Source of the DNA: Chara braunii
Lineage: Eukaryota; Streptophyta; Charophyceae; Charales; Characeae
Length of the DNA: 21,641 nucleotides
Direction: 5' to 3'
NCBI GenBank assembly: GCA_003427395.1
Contig: BFEA01000612.1
Location: 324,677 to 346,317, forward strand
The translations under genes were made by a program, and so were the position numbers. Below, piece after piece: positions 1 through 21,641 of this stretch (within the stretch, counting starts at the first letter, position 1; each line of letters starts with the position of its first letter). The notes under the pieces are model-generated. The model ran no database searches. It worked only from the letters and a program-made list of their open reading frames with translations, and was not told the origin of the DNA.

Positions 1-50
<50 letters not shown>
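1..50. repeat. (CA)n microsatellite at window start
   Basis: Uninterrupted CA dinucleotides. The other edge of the window is also a microsatellite, so both edges may be assembly break points. Confidence 0.97.
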
Positions 51-53
<3 letters not shown>

Positions 54-898
54 GGGGTGAATTGGGCCATACGTACCTCTAGGCAGTACCCAACCTGTGC
101 ACCTCCCTACACACAGAGAATCAGTCCCCACCCGACTCTCTTTGGCTTTTTGAAAGGGCCAGAAAACAGTTATCCCAAAACATTTTGTTGGGGGGTGGGC
201 TTTGAACAACCCAAAAAAAATCAAAAACAAAAAAAACCCTCTTCCGGACCTACCAGACCGGACGTCCGTCGGACATCCAGATGCGGTCCGGAATGGGATC
301 TGGACGTCCGTATCGTAAGTTTGTAACCATGGTTTCCACTCGCCTGGCTGGTGGAAAAAAACACCGCTTCTTGGACAAATCCTTTTCCAGAGATGCCAGC
401 CAGATAGAACGGGAGGGGGCGGCTTGCCAGCTGTTGGCATCGGAGTCCAGTAGGAGTGGTGCAGTGGACGTGCGACGGAACGTCCGTTATGAAGGCAGCA
501 CCAATGAGCTGATGCCTGGTTTCCCCTGTGGACCAGCCCCACCGCCACACTTTCCTTTTCCGAAGGGCACCGACCTCGTTTTCCTATTCGGGAATGTGGC
601 GTCTTTTCCGGTCCTGCCAAAACTGTGTGGCGGTAGGATGCACACGAAATGGACGTTTTCTTTTCCAGGAGGGTCCCTCAGATTTTTCCGCGGCCAAAAA
701 CTTTCCAGCCGCCGGCCAGTGCAGTCCAAGCCTAGGTCTAGGACTTTGTTTGGAGATCTGACCGACAGGATCTGACGGTGAGATCTGGCTTTGGATTACA
801 TGTGTTGGAACCAAAACCATGACTTACCTCTCATGGAACCAAATAAAACTTATCTTTCCACAGAATGTGGGTCAATACATCGGTTACCCTTCATAGTA
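51..898. other. Upstream intergenic stretch, no recognised gene
   Basis: This region has overlapping open frames on both strands. The longest is 281-775 on the plus strand (164 codons, starting MRSGMGSGRPYRKF). It is basic, with no domain I recognise and no splice or codon evidence in its favour. The sequence around 240-320 is rich in GGACGTCC/CCGGACC inverted words that can form small hairpins. I see no promoter that can be defended. Confidence 0.4.
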
Positions 899-900
899 AT

Positions 901-1006
901 GGATGTATCTTGCCATCTTTGTGAGAGGATGCGCTCGTATGTTTTTACTAACTTTTTAACGGATGTATCTGGCCATCTTTGTGAAAAGATGTGCTCGTAC
1001 GTTGTT
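901..1006. repeat. 60-bp tandem repeat, two units
   Basis: GGATGTATCTTGCCATCTTT at 901 recurs as GGATGTATCTGGCCATCTTT at 961, with the following GTGA(G/A)A(G/A)GATG(C/T)GCTCGTA(T/C)GTT also conserved. The word GGATGTATCTGACGG also recurs near 5458 and 12995-13050. Confidence 0.85.
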
Positions 1007-1148
1007 TCTTTTTTTTTTTTAAGGCTTGTGCTCTAACGTCAATGCTAAAGAAAAGTTATCTGAAGTCGCCAGGTGCAGTTGAAGCTGGAGAATTGGAACA
1101 ACTGTTATACATGGCGAGCACCGCAATAGGGAGACCACAACTTTGGAC

Positions 1149-1256
1149 TACCATCTTCACCCGAGTACAACGCCCGGTCATTATCGCTGTATCGAGACTA
1201 AAAGCTGACCAAATACAGCTACAATGACAGGGCGTTCTATTTGGGTGAAGACGGTA
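1149..1256. mobile_element. Palindromic MITE, copy 1
   Basis: The left end TACCATCTTCACCCGAGTA and the right end GGGTGAAGACGGTA are inverted repeats reaching about 45 bp inward (CGCCCGGTCATTATCGCTGT against ACAGCTACAATGACAGGGCG). The element is about 108 bp, bounded by TA dinucleotides as in Tc1/mariner-type insertions. It has no coding capacity. Five relatives occur in this window. Confidence 0.82.
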
Positions 1257-1752
1257 GTGGAGCGTGAAAGATGTCAGGGCATTACCCCGAAGCAAGTCAA
1301 AGGAGCACAAGCCCGAGTTTCATGGGTGGTGTGACGACGCCCTTAGACATAGCTTAGTGGGGGCTTCCCCTAGCATAACAATTACTGTTTTCTTTTCTTG
1401 TTATTTGTTGTGCCTCTGGAGGGACAAACATGAAATTCTGGCAGGTCTCAGGATTCACCTGAGGCGAGTTTGATGCCTGAATCTGGATGTGTTTTTGGAG
1501 AGGTGGCAAAAAAAATCGCGATCCATCTGTTTTTCTGCATCTCGGCATAAAACGTGTCTGGATTCAGGCGCTTAATCCAATCCTCCTTGCTATTGCAAGG
1601 TAGTAAACTGGTTCAAAAAGTACTGCAGTCCATGAAACAGTGAGAGCGATTACAGCCGGGCCCATCTCTACGAACAATTCAAATTGTTCTCGGTGTGTCC
1701 AAGATCCGAATCCTTATGCGCCTATACTGGACTCTGCATTGTATTGAAATCC
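1257..1752. other. Upstream intergenic stretch with an inverted repeat
   Basis: No gene is recognised. TGCCTGAATCTGGA at 1475-1488 pairs with TCTGGATTCAGGCG at 1558-1571, forming a roughly 97-bp fold-back unit. Its left arm (CTGAATCTGGATGTGTTT) recurs at about 6670 in intron 2, so this may be a small dispersed element. Confidence 0.5.
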
Positions 1753-1870
1753 TAATGCTATGTCCACACCATCCCTATGCTATGTCTGTGCTACATGTGA
1801 TCTTAATGCAGTAATGCTATGTCCACACCATCCCTATGCTATGTCTGTGCTATATGTGATCTTAATGCAG
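1753..1870. repeat. 59-bp tandem duplication
   Basis: TAATGCTATGTCCACACCAT begins at 1753 and again at 1812, and each 59-bp unit ends GTGATCTTAATGCAG. The two units are nearly identical, suggesting a recent duplication. Confidence 0.92.
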
Positions 1871-1959
1871 TCCCTATTATGTGATGGCCGTGCTATGCCG
1901 TGCTATGCTTTTGCTATGCTATTCTATAGCAGGCCTTTGTGATGCTATGCTTGGGCGGG

Positions 1960-2660
1960 CTATGTCTGGGCTCTGCCTGGGAAGGGGAAAACGAAGGGAA
2001 AGCCATGCTATGCCGGGGCTATGCCTGTGCAAGTGAAACGAGAAGGGAAAAGAGAAGGGAGAAGAGAAGAAAAAAGAGAAGGAAGAAGAGAGAAGAAAAC
2101 GCCGAAGAGACGGATGGACAAAGTCAAGGAAAAGCCCGGGCTATGCCTCTGCAGTGAAAAGAGGAGGGAATAGCAAAGGAAAAAGAGAAGGAAGAAGAGG
2201 AAAAGAGGAGGAAAATAGGAGGGAAAAGAGGAGACGAGAAGGACAAAGAGGACGGACAACGAGACATACAAAGCGAAGGAGAAGAGAAAAGGGAAGGGAA
2301 AGCCATGCTATGTCCAGGTTATGCTCAGTGAGAAGAGAAGTAAGAAGAGGAAAAGAGGAGGAAAAAGAGGAGAGAAGGACAAAGAGGATGGGCAACGAGA
2401 CATACAAAGCGAAGGAGAAGAGAAAAGGGAAGGGAAAGCCATGCTATGTGCAGGCTATGCTCAGCGAAAACAGAAGGGAATATGGAAGTAAAAAGAGAAG
2501 GAAGGAGAGAAAGAGAAAGAGGAGGAAAAGAGAAGGGACAAGAGAAGGACATGAGAAGGACAGGAGAAGGACAAAGAGAAGGACGAAGAGATGGATGGAC
2601 AAAGAGACGGATAAAGAGAAGGAAAAGGAATAGAGAAGAAAAGGAGAGGAGGGGAAAAAC
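1960..2660 (+). repeat. Purine-rich satellite array with CCATGCTATG spacers
   Basis: The plus strand is almost entirely purine (AGAAGGGAAAAGAGAAGG-type runs), broken by a spacer resembling GGGAAAGCCATGCTATG at about 1997, 2298 and 2434. The blocks near 2240-2320 and 2378-2455 share GACGGACAACGAGACATACA-like sequence and repeat at about 138 bp. Long frames on both strands (Lys/Arg/Glu-rich on plus, Ser/Phe/Leu-rich on minus) follow from the composition and are not called as genes. Confidence 0.8.
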
Positions 2661-2873
2661 GATGGAATAAGAATCATTGGCAAGAATAGTACCGTTGTTG
2701 GATAGTGGATTATCATAGCATAGCAGCGGGGCTGGGAGGACCTCACACTGGCGAAAATGATGCATGCGTGTGTGTGTGTGTGTTGGGGGGGGGATTGGGG
2801 GGGAGGGGAAGTGGTAGGGGTATGAGGGGGGGGATTCTATGACATTTCTGTGACATGTGCATGTGGGATCAAA
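2661..2873. other. Region just upstream of the gene start
   Basis: Contains a short GT run (about 2768-2782) and G-rich tracts at 2785-2832. No TATA box or initiator can be defended. If exon 1 is the true first coding exon, the 5' UTR and promoter would lie here or in the purine array. Confidence 0.35.
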
Positions 2874-21389
<18,516 letters not shown>

Positions 21390-21425
21390 GTATATTGTCT
21401 GACTCCCAAAATCAACCCAACCCTG

Positions 21426-21426
<1 letters not shown>

Positions 21427-21502
<76 letters not shown>

Positions 21503-21507
21503 GTGTG
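21427..21507. repeat. (CT)n-(GT) microsatellite in intron 7
   Basis: CT repeats start 38 nt after the exon 7 donor and end in GTGTATGTGTGTG. Confidence 0.97.
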
Positions 21508-21569
21508 TGAAGTGCACAGGTAGCTTGATTATCATGGCAGTGTGAATGAACGTGCAAGATCAACGACCT

Positions 21570-21571
<2 letters not shown>

Positions 21572-21641
<70 letters not shown>
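21572..21641. repeat. (CT)n microsatellite at window end
   Basis: An uninterrupted CT run reaches the last base. The gene continues beyond it. Confidence 0.97.

Noticed and set aside
281-775. 164-codon plus-strand frame as an upstream gene or first exon
   Set aside because: No recognisable domain, no phase-compatible donor linking it to exon 1, and competing frames on the other strand.

Overview
The window looks like nuclear DNA of a plant-lineage eukaryote. It has one gene with very long introns, dense microsatellites, inverted-repeat transposons, U6- and tRNA-derived retroposons, a gag-like fragment, and Nextera mate-pair adapter left in the assembly. A streptophyte (charophyte-type) alga such as Chara would fit the protein family, the 1-4 kb introns and the repeat load. 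That organism call is inference; no single sequence here proves it.

The coding content is one plus-strand gene spread over 2874-21389. Seven exons can be joined by hand: 2874-2955, 4015-4683, 8101-8233, 12536-12707, 14770-14901, 17052-17246 and 21267-21389. Every junction is GT-AG and every phase agrees, giving 1506 nt, or 502 codons, with no stop. The product is a protein of the EDR2 C-terminal domain family (EDR2_C, DUF1336): an acidic Asp-rich N-terminus, a long Ser/Thr-rich linker, then the conserved domain. The 3' end of the gene lies beyond the window, which stops inside a CT microsatellite in intron 7.

Upstream of the gene (1-2873) are short tandem repeats, one palindromic MITE and a purine-rich satellite. 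Intron 1 carries U6 snRNA-like fragments. Intron 2 holds a second MITE, a 50-60 bp satellite, and a minus-strand gag-like frame with a CCHC-like knuckle into which a third MITE copy is inserted in frame. Intron 3 is CA/CT rich, contains a 275 bp duplication and a 293 bp tandem duplication, and ends in two complete adapter junctions, the second touching the splice acceptor of exon 4. Intron 4 contains a decoy copy of the start of exon 5. Intron 5 has three MITE copies and a tRNA-like SINE. Intron 6 has GAC repeats, a second (386 bp) inverted-repeat element, SINE-like tails, a U6 retropseudogene and a 12-bp minisatellite with higher-order structure.

No rRNA gene, intact tRNA gene, CRISPR array, bacterial operon or complete autonomous transposon was seen. 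The main points are the hand-assembled gene model, the decoy exon, the MITE family, the U6-derived retroposons and the assembly artefact beside exon 4.
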